Positions 6,401 through 6,677 of a stretch of 6,677 bases of DNA are shown here, piece by piece. The notes under the pieces were generated by a model, which saw nothing but the letters and a program-made list of their open reading frames with translations, was not told the DNA's origin and made no database searches. The DNA comes from an uncultured Lachnospiraceae bacterium (GTDB lineage Bacteria > Bacillota > Clostridia > Lachnospirales > Lachnospiraceae), in NCBI GenBank assembly GCA_934338765.1, contig CAKRHL010000117.1, positions 1 to 6,677 of the forward strand. Direction: 5' to 3'. Each line of letters opens with the position of its first letter. Positions within the stretch are counted from its first letter, which is position 1. Both the position numbers and the translations under genes were made by a program.

Positions 6401-6677
6401 AGCCGGTACCGGGAGCATCTGTGGCACCAACGACGGAGCCGACTGTAAAACCGGGAGAAACCGCAAAACCTGGAGAGACAACAAAGCCGGGAGAGACCGC
6501 CCAGCCGGTACCGGGAGCATCTGTGGCACCAACGACAGAGCCGACAGGAAAACCTGGAGAGACAACAAAACCTGGAGAGACAACAAAACCGGGAGAGACT
6601 GCAAAACCTGGAGAGACAACAAAGCCGGGAGAGACCGCCCAGCCGGTACCGGGAGCATCTGTGGCACCAACGACAGA
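3442..6677 (+). CDS. Large secreted modular surface protein (C-terminus beyond window)
   Basis: The frame is open from the ATG at 3442 (GGAGG at 3431-3435, spacing 6) to the window edge: 1078 codons plus two bases, with no stop. An in-frame ATG at 3421 lacks a ribosome site and is less likely. Residues 1 to about 36 form a signal peptide: basic start, hydrophobic LALLVSLAMLLGMM (11-24), Ala-rich cleavage region. Then follow a discoidin/F5/8 type C-like domain (about 47-195; SLFDG, TKWCCDF, TWKLYGC, YYKFEF), a common carbohydrate-binding fold; His/Cys modules (198-334); a GLUG-type region (about 350-560; FDGDGHTISGLY, NVGGIIA, NGNQYVGGIAG); a linking stretch that resembles secreted lachnospiral proteins (574-640); a YDG/MBG Ig-like domain (about 674-762; FVYDGTQKSISL, GIYTAKATI); another Ig-like stretch (767-849); more Cys modules (866-920); and a Pro/Thr repeat tail from about 944. 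I count 35 Cys. No enzyme domain is visible, so it may be an adhesin or glycan-binding protein. A cell-wall or membrane anchor would lie outside the window. Confidence 0.88.
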   Translation, partial: MKVRGKWKKTLALLVSLAMLLGMMPDLTLTAVKAAAEENAAELTQTVTFEGIDGTGGCSYGEGYESLFDGKYTESDGTKWCCDFSDSAYVIIKASVPVWIGGYTFVTGNDNKKENGRNPKTWKLYGCEAYSSTDEDNSWTELASVTGDTTMQDKNYTSYPFSVDGNETKYQYYKFEFTANQGADVMQLSEILFDYNVCDHEWVNGETQAATCTKDGFQKKSCKNCKREITTIIPAAHRWGAIGQTKEATCTEGELQEEKCLACEETRWVSKSGGAPALGHDWEETGTEAEAHTCTENGKIIRTCTRCHAVDKKDDPDDPATGHDFGTDGKCTQCDAAKSDYLTPTTPKGEGTKESPYEIESVGNLYWYVARCQKWPDVICAKLTKDITVNYNLIERLTEKDYENDNHKFFSWTAIGVSLSETMVFDGDGHTISGLYCCSQDQNDVGFFASISLSSRTTVKNLRIADSYFYSKEGNVGGIIASSINAFVVNCSFQGIVNGNQYVGGIAGEAGKPTDHAYIRNCYTQCKVMGSDTSTKGTVLGKQNGAEMSDCYYQTDVSADSNGQTIPAIGECTWMTTEDLKEPVGVTAAQISSGELAYKLSCGWSGEVYGEQVSAEVWGQTLEGKYKQAYPVVNGERVYSWKQDQDCKCRSKGNIVDVYSNKNTPQEKYRIKDISVSDLKWNTPEEPFVYDGTQKSISLADTDKLPEQLTVALSGNVATRAGIYTAKATISVKSEYTDRYHLENTSDNSAVITRQWTIDKAEIPDNAPTDLMVENTVKTVEEAGKLVFTDDVTNSGWTPEASDGSLDVVKAKTIPAGGSVTLTAVYTGDDKDCYKTIRKQITITRKACEEDPEVLYTGDGEHAPTCTAAGTGHTECKLCGDIMNTDVSVGKTPHTLVLVPAKNATLLETGNIAYYKCQECDGYFSDEAGKNEISDKTSVITPTKSPEPTVKPTMVPTTEPTGKPGETAKPGETAKPGETTKPGETAQPVPGASVAPTTEPTVKPGETAKPGETTKPGETAQPVPGASVAPTTEPTGKPGETTKPGETTKPGETAKPGETTKPGETAQPVPGASVAPTT
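4033..4443 (+). repeat. His/Cys protein repeats (H-x(11-13)-C-x9-C-x2-C)
   Basis: Inside the surface protein, residues 198-334 contain three full copies and one shortened copy of a cysteine module. Copy 1 uses H200, C212, C222, C225; copy 2 H237, C250, C260, C263; copy 3 H280, C294, C304, C307; the short copy H323, C331, C334. In the full copies the C-x9-C-x2-C spacing is exact, and the His is followed one residue later by Trp (HEW, HRW, HDW). A related pair lies further on: C866, C876, C879 with the same spacing, and a degenerate H894...C917-x2-C920 that lacks the first Cys. The pattern could bind a metal such as zinc or form disulfides; the sequence does not decide. The copies are diverged at DNA level, so they are old duplications. 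Confidence 0.8.
6328..6677 (+). repeat. Nested KPGET[A/T] tandem repeats (18 bp within a 102-138 bp unit), running off the end
   Basis: The coding sequence of the surface protein tail is a two-level repeat. The small unit is the hexapeptide KPGET[A/T], 18 bases, in runs of 4, 3 and 5 copies (residues 963-986, 1003-1020, 1037-1066). Each run ends in a constant linker QPVPGASVAPTTEPT plus V or G. Exact DNA identity covers 62 bases between 6373-6434 and 6475-6536 (offset 102), and 77 bases between 6463-6539 and 6601-6677 (offset 138), the latter limited by the window edge. All steps are multiples of three, so gain or loss of copies keeps the frame. Such Pro/Thr-rich tails usually span the cell wall as flexible stalks. 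The array continues past the window. Confidence 0.95.

Noticed and set aside
6260..6670. A reverse-strand open frame of 136 codons rich in Leu, Pro and Ser
   Set aside because: It is the antisense reading of the KPGET repeat. The 18-base unit contains no reverse-strand stop, so the frame stays open by periodicity; it has no ribosome site and its peptide is a simple repeat.
6328..6677. Possible CRISPR-like array
   Set aside because: The repeats are adjacent and coding, with no unique spacers of even length; they form an in-frame protein repeat.

Overview
The window looks like chromosomal DNA of a Gram-positive Clostridia, most likely a gut Lachnospiraceae. The grounds are purine-rich Shine-Dalgarno sites (GGAGG) 6-7 bases before most starts, frequent AGA/GGA codons at middling GC, a clostridial-type galactokinase, a LytTR-PAS regulator, and a secreted mosaic protein built from modules common in that family. 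The genus cannot be fixed from the sequence alone.

Layout, all genes on the + strand. (1) Positions 17-3161 hold a tight three-gene cluster: galactokinase (galK), UDP-glucose 4-epimerase (galE) and a LytTR-PAS regulator whose start lies one base after the galE stop. A strong intrinsic terminator at 3175-3217 closes it. (2) Positions 3218-3441 form a control region. It contains direct TACCG-type repeats spaced at near-whole helical turns, a sigma-A-like promoter and a short leader. (3) From 3442 to the window edge runs one uninterrupted reading frame of at least 1078 codons with no stop in the window. It encodes a secreted, modular, cysteine-rich surface protein: signal peptide, discoidin (F5/8 type C)-like domain, His/Cys repeat modules, a GLUG-type region, a YDG/MBG-type Ig-like domain, a further Ig-like domain, more Cys modules, and a nested Pro/Thr repeat tail that is still running at the end.

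How the parts may work together: GalK and GalE carry out two steps of the Leloir pathway of galactose use. The third gene adds a DNA-binding protein with a possible sensory PAS domain to the same transcript. The phased repeats just downstream of that regulator, and upstream of the surface-protein promoter, resemble LytTR-type operators. A testable idea is that a regulator expressed with galactose metabolism controls a surface protein that may bind glycans. The genes and repeats are seen directly; the regulatory link is inference.

No RNA genes, insertion sequences, CRISPR arrays or attachment sites were found.
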